A stretch of DNA of 64,000 nucleotides from Branchiostoma floridae (Eukaryota > Chordata > Leptocardii > Amphioxiformes > Branchiostomatidae), in the NCBI RefSeq assembly GCF_000003815.2, contig NC_049991.1, positions 6,639,390 to 6,703,389 on the forward strand. The letters run 5' to 3'. The position numbers were made by a program, and so were the translations under genes. Shown here one piece after another: positions 1-11,099 of the stretch; within the stretch, counting starts at the first letter, position 1; each line of letters opens with the position of its first letter. The notes under the pieces are model-generated. The model was not told where the DNA came from. It saw nothing but the letters and a program-made list of their open reading frames with translations, and did not search any database.

Positions 1-215
1 ATGAACCCGGGACATGGCCGTACTCAAAGTTTCCCCGGGAGCCGCAGGACATCCCACGGGGTCACGTAAGGGACACGCCTGAAAGTGCAAAAAAAAAAGC
101 CCATGAACTGTTTGGCAGGGCACCTTTTTCCAATTGGGACCTAAGCTTTAACGTGACTTTCCTCACTTCACTTTAGTTAAAATGATTAGGCGACTTCGGT
201 TAGGGAGGTAGACAC
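1..215 (+). repeat. SINE-like 3' body at left edge
   Basis: Bases about 140-215 carry the same string of motifs (cctcacttca, then gacttcggtt and agggaggtag) found after the tRNA-like head at 48.9 kb and at 6.97-7.04 kb (gacttcggttggggaggt). I read this as the 3' body of a tRNA-derived SINE; its head is not recognisable here. Bases 1-120 hold nothing I can name. Confidence 0.4.
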
Positions 216-1500
216 ATCAGATACCAATTAAGTACTTTGTGGCTTCCTGTACGTTATTAAGCTTATTGTTTTTTGCTTTTTTATAATTTTATTTTGGCAT
301 TTTCTTATTCATTAACTTAGATGCAGTGCCCCCTCTTCTTTTTTTTCTCCAAAAGCAAATATAAAAATATTCATTTTAAAAGAATCTTTGAAAAGTACTT
401 TGAAAAGTACGTTCTATCAACAGGACAACAGTTTTTGTAAGAAACTACGCTTTACTGTAGTAGTATGTTCACATATGTACATCTGTAGATAGCAAATATT
501 GAACCAGAGTCGCTAGAGTGTCCGTGCATACGTTATGTGAGTCGTTATATGTGATATACGGTGTGAGTATACGTGCCAAACGACTGTGTAACCAAGTATC
601 TCTATATTTGTATTGTAGGTTATTAAATATACCTTCTATGAAGGGCAAGAAACGAATATATTCGTTTTTTTTCATTGTGCGCTATTGTATGGTTTGATTT
701 GATTATTGAATTCGAAATCACCGACAATGGAATACATGGCTAATATAGGGATTAACATTTGTGTGAAAGTACGTTTAACGCCCCTCCCAATAAGACTAAA
801 AAAACATGTTCAAACACCACATATATACCTAAAAGTTTTATTGTCTGGAAATGTAGTAAGCTGGTCTTAGGTACTACAGTTTACTAATGTAGCATAAGAA
901 TGAAAAAAGAGGCACTCTGTTCTCACGAGATGTACATAAGATGTACATGTGATGTACGATACATCTGGGAACTCTTACTTGTTAACATGCAATTGGACAT
1001 GCGAAACCTTAGGTTTAGTTTGGTTTAGTTTGGTTTGGTTATACAGATCTCCATTAGTGACTGATATGTCACTATTCTTCCTGGAGTCCGGGTGATTTGT
1101 AGAGAATCACCAATTCTAGACGGAAGGATTTTGCACCATCACACACCGCACCATCGCACCATCGCAGGTAATAGCCTGAGAGTAACGTTCACTTTTCATA
1201 GTCTTGCCACTACTATATATAAGCCCAAATACAGCCCTATCCCCAACTGCGTTCTCACGAGATGTTTATATGTGCGAGAGTTTGCGAGATATCCAGGAAC
1301 TCTTGTTTACAACTCTATCCGTTGAGACTTGGCTCCAAGAGAGTCATATGTCCTTTTTTTATACCTCTTGCCACTTCTACGTACACCCCATATAATCCAA
1401 TCCCAAACTTGCTATGAGTTGATCATCATAAAAACATAAAACCACCACCCAACCGATCGTAATGAATGTACAATCTGTAGCACGGAGGATTGTAAAAGTG
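216..1500. other. No gene recognised
   Basis: AT-rich non-coding sequence. There is a short ggtttagttt-type simple repeat near 1010-1040 and a partly repeated caccatc motif near 1133-1165. Short open frames here have no protein-like composition. Confidence 0.6.
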
Positions 1501-1520
1501 TATAGCTCCCAAGCCTCTGG

Positions 1521-1565
1521 TATAGCTATCTACTGTGCGGTGTTCTTCAACGAAGCTTGACCATA
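1521..1565 (+). repeat. 45 bp direct repeat, left copy
   Basis: This stretch starts tatagctatctactgt and recurs at 2101-2145 with four mismatches. The two copies bracket the inverted-repeat element at 1576-2101. At 45 bp it is much too long for an ordinary target-site duplication. Confidence 0.75.
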
Positions 1566-1575
1566 CTTAGTAATT

Positions 1576-2101
1576 AGGCCACAGCAAGTAAATTCCATGG
1601 ATGACATACTATGCAGAGTGCAAAAAAAAAATGAGAAAGGGCGAAATAAAACAAGATGGGTAGAAAGGAAACAAGATGGCTAAATTTTCAAAATAGACAA
1701 CATTAACGTCGTAACGTGATTTGAAGTGACAAAACGTGGCATTACATCTAAGAAGGCATTCATTCCTGTATTAAAGAAGTGAACTACTGTAGTGAAATAC
1801 TAGTGTGGTACACTGGTATCAATTGCCAAGCCTGCGACTACAGTCATGGCTTCCATATTGGGACAACTTTTACAACTACCTACTAAATTCTTAGTTTCAC
1901 CTCTACAGCCACGGCTACCTGGCTAGTGTCACTTCTACAAGTACAACCATTAGCCTATAACACAACATATTTGCCCATTTTGGCACTTTCTCGTCATGTT
2001 GACCATCCCCGAAGAAAAAAAAATCTTGTTTTTTTTTCTGAAATCAGGCAAAAATTAATGCGCGCGCTGATGTCATCCATAAAATTTAAATGCTGTGGCC
2101 T
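1576..2101. mobile_element. 526 bp inverted-repeat element, family A (aggccacagcaag)
   Basis: The left end reads aggccacagcaagtaaatt and continues to atggatgaca. The right end is the same sequence inverted (tgtcatccat ... tgctgtggcct), giving terminal inverted repeats of about 32 bp. No transposase frame is present, so this is a non-autonomous DNA element (MITE-like). A second complete copy lies at 30058-30563 in the opposite internal orientation, a 3' part at about 25840-26151, and a further end at 30613. Internal motifs such as tgtcacttct acaa are shared between copies. Confidence 0.75.
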
Positions 2102-2145
2102 ATAGCTATCTACTGTACAGTGTTCTTTAACGAGGCTTGACCATA
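2101..2145 (+). repeat. 45 bp direct repeat, right copy
   Basis: Partner of 1521-1565, directly abutting the right end of the family A element. The left copy is separated from the element by about 10 bases. Confidence 0.75.
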
Positions 2146-2760
2146 ATAAGCTCGGTCCACGACTTGGAACGATCACGACAGGGAGCAATCTTCTCACTTT
2201 AGTCACTTCTATTTGGGAAAGCAATTTGATACATACGCGCTAAGGCGTAAATTGCCTTTTTTTCATTTTCACCCAATAGGGTTGGTATTGAGTGCAACGT
2301 TCCGAAGATAACAGTATCGGGCATATTGAGTGGTATTGTCGGGATGTTAGCACTAACAAAATCGATATTTGTGTTACTTGAAGCTAAAAAGAAACATTGC
2401 TACCCAATGCTTGAATATGAAATAAGTAAGAAGATACAAGCAAGGAAACAAATACAAAATGTAGATGTAAAGAAAAACAAAATCCAGTATGAAGTACTTT
2501 TTGGCTACAGAGATTACTATTTAAAGCACAATTTGACAGAGCTAAAGAGAAAAAACAACAAAAGAAAATATCTTACTGAAAAAATTTTAGGCTAAAAACC
2601 TGCAATTTAATATTTCTAACCGACCCTTCCTGAGAACTGACTTCCGAAATTTTTATTGCAACAAAAAAAAAGTGTTTGATAACGATTCTAAAACATTTTG
2701 ATCACTCGATGTCTGGTAAGTCGGGTGACCGAAAATGCTACATAATTTTTTTTCCCAAAG
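2146..2760. other. No gene recognised
   Basis: An 89-codon plus-strand frame (2326-2595) is open, but it begins at TTG and is lysine/asparagine-rich as expected from AT-rich sequence. I do not call it a gene. Confidence 0.5.
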
Positions 2761-3012
2761 TTGGTATCTCACTGCACTTCGGGCACTGGTACGGCACTGC
2801 GGAGTTGGAAAGATTACGAATTTCAGAGATAAAGAACGATTTTTTTACGCGTTTTGCGTATTTTCTTGTCTTCTAAAGTCATACCTTTACGTACTCGTAT
2901 TGCGCAATATTTGGATTATGAAAAATAGGCGAAAGTATTATAACACAACCGTGCCGCAGTGAACGAACCCCGCAGTGCCGCACCAGTGCCCCAAGTGCAG
3001 TGAGATACAACC
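2761..3012. mobile_element. MITE family B, copy 1
   Basis: The ends are inverted repeats: ggtatctcactgcacttc at the left and ccccaagtgcagtgagatac at the right. Each continues inward through ggcactgcgg/ccgcagtgcc for about 45 bp. The interior includes tcttgtcttctaaagtcata, shared with the copies at 9475 and 44793. It has no coding capacity. The 250 bp length is close to the other complete copies. Confidence 0.8.
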
Positions 3013-4409
3013 GTAAGCCTTGAGCGCTGATGCCATGTAGTTCCTGTGAGAGAATGCACTATTAAATGTATGCGTGAGCACAAACTCCTTCCAGGGCCTG
3101 CAATAACATCAAGGAACTGATTGCCATCCAAATGTTAACCCGTAAGATTTATATTACCACGACGGAAACTTCTGCGTGAACAAGAATAGTTTTACTTTTA
3201 AACCTATCTAGATCGACCTTTTGGGGGGGATTCCTGAAACGGGGTGGGGGTGGGGGGCTCATTTGGTCCCGACCTCGTAATTTCAAAATGGCTTAGGTTA
3301 CGATCGCTCCAAATTTCCGGGAATGATGTACTAGTAGAATTTTATTACTTTCTGTAATTTTTGGATCGTAATAACGTAATATGGCGTAATTATGACGTCA
3401 TGGTAAATTTTTTGGGCTAAAACCATCTAAATAGGGAATTTATGTTATGTTAGCCCCCCCCCCCCCCTCTAGATAGAGTTAACTGTAAGAAAACACTAGT
3501 GATATAGATTGAAGTACATCCTATATCTTTACATTGCTTTTCCCTTTTTTATGGTATAGATTAAATTTAAACAGTAGCTTATATACCCCCCAAAACAGGT
3601 CTGGACAGTGGTTGTATGCCCATTTATATATTTGCAAACAACATTCTTCCCGCTTTAACATGCAGTTCTGTTCCGTTTAAAAATCTAAAACGTCACACCA
3701 CATTACGCACACTACCTTTTTAATACTACACGAAACCTTCAGAAACATAATATTTTTCACTATTTAAAATATCTAACGCAACCATCTATATCTATGCCAT
3801 AGTCTTCTCCTACCATGTACCGTATGACGATAACGATATTAGTAATGGTATGGCCGCCTACATTTTTGGATTAATAAAGGAACATTAGGGAAGAGAAATT
3901 GCGCAAAATTCAAAGCAATCTTAATAAGATCTTGCCTGTACTAAAGAACGCTGCTGTTGCATGACGCCCAAGGCTACCAGGCGTATATCGTCACGAAAAT
4001 TATGGTCCGTATATTCTCCACCCAGCCAAATAAACGTGCCACAGTAATAGCATCAACTATATTCATTTATGATTGACGTACCTTCCCGTAAATCATGAAA
4101 CAGCATAAACTTTATACGTTGATGATTGACGTACTTTCACGTAAAATATCAAAAAGTCGACGTCAAGACAATATTGTTAGCGTTTACCTTCTGATAAGGT
4201 ATTAACAGTGGCTACCTAAAGATCTTATTCATTAAAGCTATTATCTTCTAAAACATGAAATGTTGTCGTTCGTAGATCATCTGAAGTGCAACGTTATTGT
4301 TTTTTCATTGACCTAAATAAGTTAGAATATCCTTGTGTTGTATAGAGACTTGACACGAGAATTTTTTTTCCAAACAAAAATGGAAATTGAAAATACTACG
4401 ACAGCGGCA
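3013..4409. other. Non-coding; G- and C-homopolymer tracts
   Basis: G-rich runs near 3222-3260 and a C14-like run near 3455-3470, otherwise AT-rich. The motif gatgattgacgta occurs twice at 4070-4130. No gene recognised. Confidence 0.55.
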
Positions 4410-4636
4410 ATCACTAAAGTACGGGTGCGGCACGACGGGGTTCACTCACTGCGGCACTGTGTGTTATTTTCGCCGATTATTTGTAATCAAGATATTGTGT
4501 TGTACGGAAAAGTATAACTTTGAAGACAATACACAAAACCTACAAAAATTCGTTCTTTATCTCTGAAATTCGTTGAGTTATCTTTCGAACCCCGCAGTGC
4601 CGCACCGGTGCCCCAATTGTAGTGAGATATAACCTT
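4410..4636. mobile_element. MITE family B, copy 2 (left end worn)
   Basis: Opposite internal orientation to copy 1. The right end (ccgcagtgccgcaccggtgc, then agtgagatat) is well preserved. The left end is decayed, with only gggtgcggcacgacggggtt recognisable. The internal segment gaagacaatacacaaaacct is the reverse complement of that in the other copies. Confidence 0.75.
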
Positions 4637-6023
4637 AAGAGCCTGGTCATACAAGTTCGTTTCACAATTGTCGCACGATCAAAAACTGAGGGAATTCTTA
4701 AGCTAGCCGTAATTCCTACGACGGATGTAACACCGCCGTTAAGATTTATGCACGACAAGAAACCGAAAACGACCTCCTAAATTTACAGTGTTCAGCGCAT
4801 ACATCCGCATCGCTTCCGGCTGAGCAGCTATTTTAAGTCAAACCCCTAGACGCCTCCCAAGTTGGAGGATAAGGGATTCCGTGCCGCATCTCTTGTGGCC
4901 GTTTGCCCGACTTACGACCCTAATGTGTTGGTGAAATTGATGACTGCATTATCTCGCCAAATCTCGCGTGAATACAACACCGCGAGACTTTGCGAAGCCT
5001 TATCCTACTAATCTTCCAGAGGAAAATAATTTTCTTTCGCTAAATTCTCGATTATACGAAAAAATATCTTCAAAAACAAATTGTGCAAAAAAAAAGGAAC
5101 CAACCTTTAAAAATTACCTGCACGAATTGTGGACTCGTCCGGGTGATGTTCGGGTCAAGTCGGGGATTTCCGAATTTTACCGATGATGAAGTGGGTTGGC
5201 TACAGTTCACGACCTATCCGTCACCTATACGGAGCGGTTATTACCGAGGATATTGGGAAGGATTGAAGGGGCAAATGAGGTGGAAACGAGGAAAGAAATT
5301 GCTCCCCTGTTGAAGAAGACGTCCCGAACACAGTAACATGTAAGGTCACAGGGTAGGGGAATTGAGGTGAGAATAAGTCTTCTCGAATAAGCACTGAGGT
5401 GTTACTTGATTAGCGAATACCCGGTCAGTGACTCTAGAAAAATACACACGCATTTCTTATAAGATATTACATAATAGAGAAGAAAAGTAATATGATGTTC
5501 AATAATAACTTGTAAACGTCGTGAAAAGTTGAGGTACAGTTACCATTTTGTGTTGGGAATTTCAGTACACCTTTTCTACAGAATGATATAATTGTTTGTT
5601 TGTTTTGTTTGTCTGTCTGTATTGTTTGTGTGCCCGTGTACTTTGTAGGAAGTAGACCTTTCCATTATTATCTTTTGTCGTGAGCATACTATGGTCTTAA
5701 ATTTATGCTTTCAATGTTCTTGAAAGAAACAATCTGAAAGGGCCATGACTAAGGAAAGTTACTGGAAATGTAAAAATTACAACCAATGCATAGTTTTTGA
5801 AGTTGTAAATGTAATTCAATGAATGTGGAAACTAAAGTCTAAAACATACCGAAAACAATACCTCCATTTTCATGAAGGTAACCACCAGTTCAAAATATGC
5901 ATAACACGCCAAATGGTACACCACTCACTCTAGATCTGTTATCAAAAACTATATCTCCGTGAATAGTTTCATCAGGTTGGTATATATGACACGTTTGGGA
6001 CTAATTTGCAGATTAACCAGTGG
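4637..6023. other. No gene recognised
   Basis: Short overlapping frames at 4968-5313 lack splice-like borders. A (tgtt)n/(tctg)n simple repeat lies at 5594-5640. Confidence 0.5.
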
Positions 6024-6191
6024 CATAAGATAGTTTCAAAGGTGTCCAAGGAGGACAGCTGGTCAAAGGGAGTGATCAGCAGCTGGCCAAAGGGAGTCAT
6101 CAACAGCTGACCATAGGGAGTCATCAGCCACAAGCCAAACACACTCCTAGGCCGGTTTCACACCTCTGGCAGCTTTTGATACTATCTTATG
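6024..6191. mobile_element. Short inverted-repeat element, family C, copy 1
   Basis: Terminal inverted repeats are cataagatagtttcaaa at the left and ttttgatactatcttatg at the right. The interior holds three tandem units of about 24 bp built on agctggccaaagggagtcat. A diverged second copy with one such unit is at 36308-36423. Confidence 0.65.
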
Positions 6192-6249
6192 TTACCGTAG
6201 GATCTGGTTGAGGATTAGTTTCAAATAAAGTCTCACATTCTGAAGTAGT

Positions 6250-6520
6250 AGGAAGAATTGTACCTAGTCCTGATCCTCTGGACCTGAACCGTCCCTGGAC
6301 CTTATCCTCTGGACCTAGACCGTACGATGACCTGATCCTCCTGACCTGAACCGTACCTGGACCTGATCCTCTGGACCTGAACCGTCCCTGGACCTAATCC
6401 TCTGGACCTAGACCGTACGATGACCTGATCCTCCTGACCTGAACCGTACCTGGACCTGATTCTCTGGACCTGAACCGTACCTGGACCTAAATGTTCTGTA
6501 CCGGTACCCAACCCTAGTCA
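6250..6520. repeat. 93 bp higher-order minisatellite
   Basis: Tandem subrepeats of about 23 bp (cctctggacctgaaccgt) are organised into a 93 bp unit; equivalent positions occur at 6271, 6364 and 6457. The array ends in ctgtaccggtacccaaccct. On the minus strand the period is 31 codons, so a frame stays open through the array; I take that as a by-product of the period. A related block in the other orientation lies at 17487-17570. Confidence 0.85.
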
Positions 6521-6945
6521 GAAGTGAAAAGACACTTGCTAACCTTAGGGCAAGTCAGGCTAGGGTTGTCACTTATCCAATTCATTTCCAGTAGGTCAAT
6601 GACCTCATTTAAACACAACAAACCACCTGACACAGGTTGATGGAGGTTTATTGACGTGGCACGTTGACCTCTGACCCGTGGGCTCTTATTTTCCTGAACA
6701 CATTTTGCCTGGAAATCGACCGTATGGCGGGTTGGGTGAATGAAATGTCTTCAGCTAGTGTTAAACGCTGTCAGATCCTTATCGTGTTAACGGTCAATTT
6801 TCAAAATACACTTTGAATGCAGCGATTGGTAGATTTGTACAGCGATGGCCCTAAGCATTTTGGCATTGAGGCACCGAATAGCCGTTGGTGGCTAGGTTAA
6901 ATGACATGAGACAATAGTTCATTGCTTTTATTCTCGGAGCTCTTG
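6521..6945. other. No gene recognised
   Basis: Mixed-composition non-coding sequence between the minisatellite and a SINE-like fragment. Confidence 0.5.
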
Positions 6946-7036
6946 CCTAGACATTTTGTCCTTGAAAAAGGTACCTTACACAACTTCCTTCACTACATCC
7001 AGATGTAAGAATTGGTACCTGACTTCGGTTGGGGAG
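6946..7036 (+). repeat. SINE-like 3' body
   Basis: Contains aaggtaccttacacaacttc and ends ggtacctgacttcggttggg, matching the SINE body motifs at 140-215 and 48985-49060. It leads directly into a (gttt)n tail shared with the next element. Confidence 0.45.
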
Positions 7037-7515
7037 GTTTGTTTGTTTGTTTGTTTATTCTTTATTTAACCAGGGTAAAGCATGTCGCCTGATGGCGTTT
7101 TTCAAAGCCCCATGGGGGGAGAACCCCGAACATAAATCATACATTAAATTCAACAGAACCAAATCAACTTCAATAACATAATCATACATAACGTTCTATG
7201 AAACCAAGTTACTTAGGTAACATAAACATAAAGATTGTACAAAATCAGATATAACTTAGATAACATAAAATAATGCCAAACGAGTGAAACAAAATATTAG
7301 CCTTAACGTGACATAACAGAGGAAACATAACAAAAAGAAGTCAAATTTAAAATCAGGATTGAATCAGGTAAAAGACTGTAGAAGGAGAGGAATGGACCCC
7401 AGCTTTTCAAAACTGTGTTCTGCACACAGTTGATAACAATCCTGAGGTCTCAAGAAAAGGCTATGGGACTACCCTTACATTTGTCTTTGTCTGAATAAGT
7501 GCGGGACTTTCTATT
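7037..7515 (-). mobile_element. LINE 3' end fragment (L2/CR1-like)
   Basis: Read on the minus strand, this ends ctttaccctggttaaataaa followed by a (caaa)n tail, the form expected of an L2/CR1-type LINE 3' end with a short tandem tail. Just before it is a potential hairpin region (cgccatcaggcgac). Any upstream coding part is too decayed to recognise. The family assignment is inference from the tail only. Confidence 0.5.
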
Positions 7516-7830
7516 TTGCTGTATAAAAGCTCCTTGGCTGTATGAATGGGTTTATTAGAATAATGGGCAGAAGTAGATTGAAGATGTCAAAGAAAAAAAA
7601 GGAACACAAATTATCAACTCGGAAAAGTGCAAATATATTGAATTTTCCGTTCCAATTCACAATTTTCAATCATATTTGCGTGATAATAAACAGAAACATA
7701 ATATTTTCACATTTCCAGCGCTAGTCTTTATCACCAATGCAAAAATGCAAAACGCAAATCCCATAGTTCTCAAGCAGAAGCGGATTTTTTGCAGGATAGG
7801 TCGCGCTGTAGGTTATAGCTAATACGAATT

Positions 7831-7912
7831 ATAACCTAACACTAACCCTAAGACCCTTACCTTAACCCTATGACCCTAACCCTAACCCCTGACCCAACCC
7901 TAGCCCTAACTC
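7831..7912 (+). repeat. Degenerate interstitial telomere-like repeat
   Basis: A run of imperfect ccctaa units (for example gaccctaaccctaacccc), consistent with the metazoan TTAGGG telomere motif inside a chromosome arm or within an element end. Confidence 0.7.
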
Positions 7913-8029
7913 CAAGCAAGAGAACTACCCCGCAGAGCAAAAAATCTACTGGGACAGAAATTAGGCTTCCCCTAGGAGGCAAATTTCGCATTTACGTGAC
8001 CGTACGTACGTACTGACATTTGGACGTAC

Positions 8030-8115
8030 CCCCTCAGGTGTTCACTATGGATTTAATGACTTCATCCCGGTGAAAACGTCGGCCGGGATATGTCGTCGTC
8101 ATGGCAACAACGGAC
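8030..8115 (+). repeat. Diverged repeat shared with 14.59-14.67 kb
   Basis: Starts cctcaggtg, then gatttaatgacttc, then gatatgtc and catggcaac. The same order and spacing recur at 14597-14671 upstream of the LINE. Function unknown. Confidence 0.55.
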
Positions 8116-8218
8116 GCACAGGAGGAGACCTTTACGTGGGATAACGTGCAATTTGCGCTAATTGTCAAGACGGTTCTATCGTACCTTGCTGTGCACCTTC
8201 TATGTGCGTCCGACTTAA

Positions 8219-8366
8219 GCCCCCTTCACACGAGAGCACGAATGAGCCGGAATGCCGTCCGAATGAAAATTCTTTTCTATTCCTGGCAATTCCTGGCAAT
8301 TTGTAGTGTGTTCATTCCGACTGGTTCTGCTTGATTCCTGCTGATTCGGTTTCAGTGTGAAGGCCC
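8219..8366. mobile_element. Possible short MITE
   Basis: Ends gccccttcacacgagag and cagtgtgaaggccc are imperfect inverted repeats about 150 bp apart. The motif cggaatg recurs inside. There is no coding capacity. Only one copy is seen, so the call is tentative. Confidence 0.35.
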
Positions 8367-9083
8367 TATTACAGATGTCGCGTTCTGTCGTCGTCAACAA
8401 TGTCTTCTAGTCGTACGGCATTAGCCACCCTCCCCAGAATTTGTGAACATGGCCCATAAGGGCTCGAAATACACTTTTCAGTCAACTTGCACAGGTGTGG
8501 ATACACGAAGACCACATATTTGGATATTTGTGTTTCCGTAGAGCATTTTTATTCTTGGTTTCAAATTGTACAAAGCAGTTTCATAAAGAGGTGAATTTAG
8601 GCTTAATCAAAGAGATATTGTTTACCTGGATGTCTAACCTCCATGAATAAATTTTTTTTTTCAGCGTCATTTTCTTTTACCTTTCAATATTCTCGGTGTG
8701 TGTAAGCTTTTTTCCAATGTCAAAAGTGGATAAAAGCAACTTGCACTTGTTGTGGATAGTTTGTTTGGTCTAAACTTACCTGCACCAAACCAATTTTACG
8801 TGCACACACTTGCATATGCATGTCGTATTTCGAGCCCTGCACATATTTATTATTATTATATATTACATATTTATTATATTGAAAATCACAAATCAGCGCT
8901 CCCTGCAAAAAATAACTGCACGCCCTACTAGACAACTAGTTCCACCGGACACACTGCACACTACTCACAAGACATAAAAGAATTTGAATAGTACTAAAAT
9001 CAAAAGCCGGTTTTCCATCAAAAAGTTGTTATTAAAATCGTTTCCGTTGAAGGAATTGCCTTTATCCTGTACCCGACAATTGC

Positions 9084-9259
9084 TTATCCCCTAATTGGTA
9101 GAAATTGGTCGCCGGCGGTCTTTTGAACATCCCTTAGGACGTAGTTAACGTATCCGGACGTCGTGACCGCTTGAGTGACTCCCACGTCGCTTGTTATCTT
9201 CACGTTCTTTGTGTGACAGCCGCGTCCGGACGTCGGAGGATAGCAGATCACGTCTTGAA
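9084..9259 (-). CDS. Candidate terminal exon, unidentified gene
   Basis: On the minus strand a clear splice-acceptor-like stretch (ctgtctttgtcactgtcag) is followed at 9259 by a frame of about 58 codons that ends at TAA (9084-9086). The frame is richer in G+C than its surroundings. It reads like extracellular or soluble protein, with two cysteines near its start (ICYPP...GCHTKN) and repeated Val/Thr, followed by SGYVNYVLRDVQKT. I do not recognise the family. No other exon could be linked. An AATAAA-type signal is possible in the AT-rich stretch near 8860. A chance frame remains possible. Confidence 0.33.
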
Positions 9260-9474
9260 CTGACAGTGACAAAGACAGTTTCAGAAACGTTGTTACATCG
9301 CAGAAAAGGGTTCTACAGGAACCGTTTTTGTCAGAAATTTATATCACTTCCCAGTTACAATTAAATAGCTGTAGACATGCGTTACAGTTACAATAACACA
9401 TGTACGCTTTCCTAAAGGAAACTTTTTTTACATTTTACTCTGTGGCACTTGACTGAGCTCTGTATAATCACTAA

Positions 9475-9712
9475 AGGTGGTATCTCACTGCACTTGGGGC
9501 ACCGTTGTGGCACTGCGGGGTTCGTAGATGACTCAACAAATTTCAGAGATGAAGTACGAATTTTCTGACGATCTGTGTATTCTGTTGTCTTCTATGTCAT
9601 ACTTTTATTACGCAATATCAAATTATCTCAAAATGGTGGAAAAAACTCAGTGCCGCAGTAAACGAAACCCCGCAGTGCCGCACCGGTGCCCCATGTGCAG
9701 TGAGATACCACA
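9475..9712. mobile_element. MITE family B, copy 3
   Basis: Complete copy. The left end is aggtggtatctcactgcact and the right end is gtgcagtgagataccaca, with about 46 bp inverted repeats. The interior is in the same orientation as copy 1. It sits at the start of the tandem array at 9715-10220. Confidence 0.85.
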
Positions 9713-9714
9713 TT

Positions 9715-10220
9715 TGCATACTGAACTGACACCTGCTAATTTTCCAGGACAAGAAGAAATTTAATAAAGAGATGTGTCAAGATGTCAGAGAATTTAACCC
9801 AACAGCTTGAACTGAAACTCATTTTCCAGGGAGAGACACAGGCGTCTCCTGATGTTATTTGTAACAGGTGCATCCAGAAATCAGAGAATTGAAGCTGATG
9901 GCTTGCACTCACACCAGCTAATTTTCCAGGAAGAGTTACAGACGAGTCTTGGTGTTATTTGAAACAGGTGCATCCAGAAGTAAGATTATCAAAGTTGACG
10001 GCTTGAACTGACACCTGCTCATTTTCCAGGAAGACCTACAAAAGACTTTTTTGAATTAAATGTACCATGTGAGTCCAAAAATAATTCGACAGCTCGAACT
10101 GAATTTCAGGACAGCTCGGACTGTAATTCAAAGAAGAGTTACAGACAAGCCATGAAGTCAGATTACTAACTCTTGTTGATGGCTTGAACTGACTCTTATT
10201 CATTTTCCAGGAAGAAGTGG
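9715..10220 (+). repeat. Tandem array of ~90-100 bp units with splice-acceptor-like core
   Basis: About five diverged units, each running from gcttgaactgacacctgct through cattttccaggaagag to a short spacer such as gtgcatccagaa. The core ttttccag|g in most units looks like a 3' splice site. No unit has an open frame through its length, so I call it a repeat and not exons. Confidence 0.65.
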
Positions 10221-10539
10221 TGAAAATGGCTGACATTTTATTATCTGTCAAATCGGTCGGTCGAGTAGGGGTCGTCCGGTTTGTGGCTTGACTGTCGTCT
10301 AGGTTACGGCCAACTGATCTCCCAGCGGACGCCTGAATAGAAATCAATTGTAGCCATCTAAATTATTTGGCTTTCAAGCCCATGTCATACAGTTGACGAG
10401 ATAAGTTTGGTTCTGCTGCTGCGCTCGGTTCTGCTTCGTTCGCTTTTCCGCTGCAGCACTGATTGCTATAATGTCAAAAATCGTCAGTGAATCGACCTTA
10501 TGTTTTAAACACGTTGAACGGGACTTGTCAAAAAGGGAG

Positions 10540-10818
10540 GGAGAGAGAGGGACAGACAGACAGACAAACAGGCAGACAAACAGGCAGTCAGACAGAGAGA
10601 GACAGACAGACACAGGCAGAAACAGAGAGAGAGAAAGGTATGGAGATAGAGAAAGAGATGGCGATGGAGACAGAGAGAGAGAGAGACAGAAAGACCGTGT
10701 GAGAGATGCAGAGAGAGTCTGAGAGAGCTAGAAAGTAAGAGAGAGAGAGAGAAAATGAGTCAGTAACAGAGACAATGAGAGAAAGATACAGACAGAAACA
10801 GAAAAAAAGAGAGGCAAA
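10540..10818 (+). repeat. (GA)n/(GACA)n purine-rich simple repeat
   Basis: About 280 bases of gaga and gacagaca runs directly left of an assembly gap. Open frames here are products of the simple sequence. Confidence 0.9.
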
Positions 10819-10882
10819 CATAGAGACAGAGTGCGTGTATATGTATGGCGTGCTCCGCTGAATGCACCGGAAAATTATGGAC

Positions 10883-11099
10883 NNNNNNNNNNNNNNNNNN
10901 NNNNNNNNNNNNNNNNNNNNNNNNNNNNNNNNNNNNNNNNNNNNNNNNNNNNNNNNNNNNNNNNNNNNNNNNNNNNNNNNNNNNNNNNNNNNNNNNNNNN
11001 NNNNNNNNNNNNNNNNNNNNNNNNNNNNNNNNNNNNNNNNNNNNNNNNNNNNNNNNNNNNNNNNNNNNNNNNNNNNNNNNNNNNNNNNNNNNNNNNNNN
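10883..11099. other. Assembly gap (217 N)
   Basis: Unknown bases. The left border is simple-sequence DNA, a probable cause of the gap. Confidence 0.99.

Noticed and set aside
2326-2595. 89-codon lysine-rich frame
   Set aside because: Non-ATG start, AT-driven composition, no splice or domain support.
6302-6511. 69-codon minus-strand frame with repeated peptide
   Set aside because: It is the translation of a 93 bp tandem repeat whose period is divisible by three. No start context or domain.
10471-10821. Overlapping frames on both strands at the GA-rich tract
   Set aside because: Low-complexity GA/GACA sequence. Frames extending across 10883-11099 pass through unknown bases.
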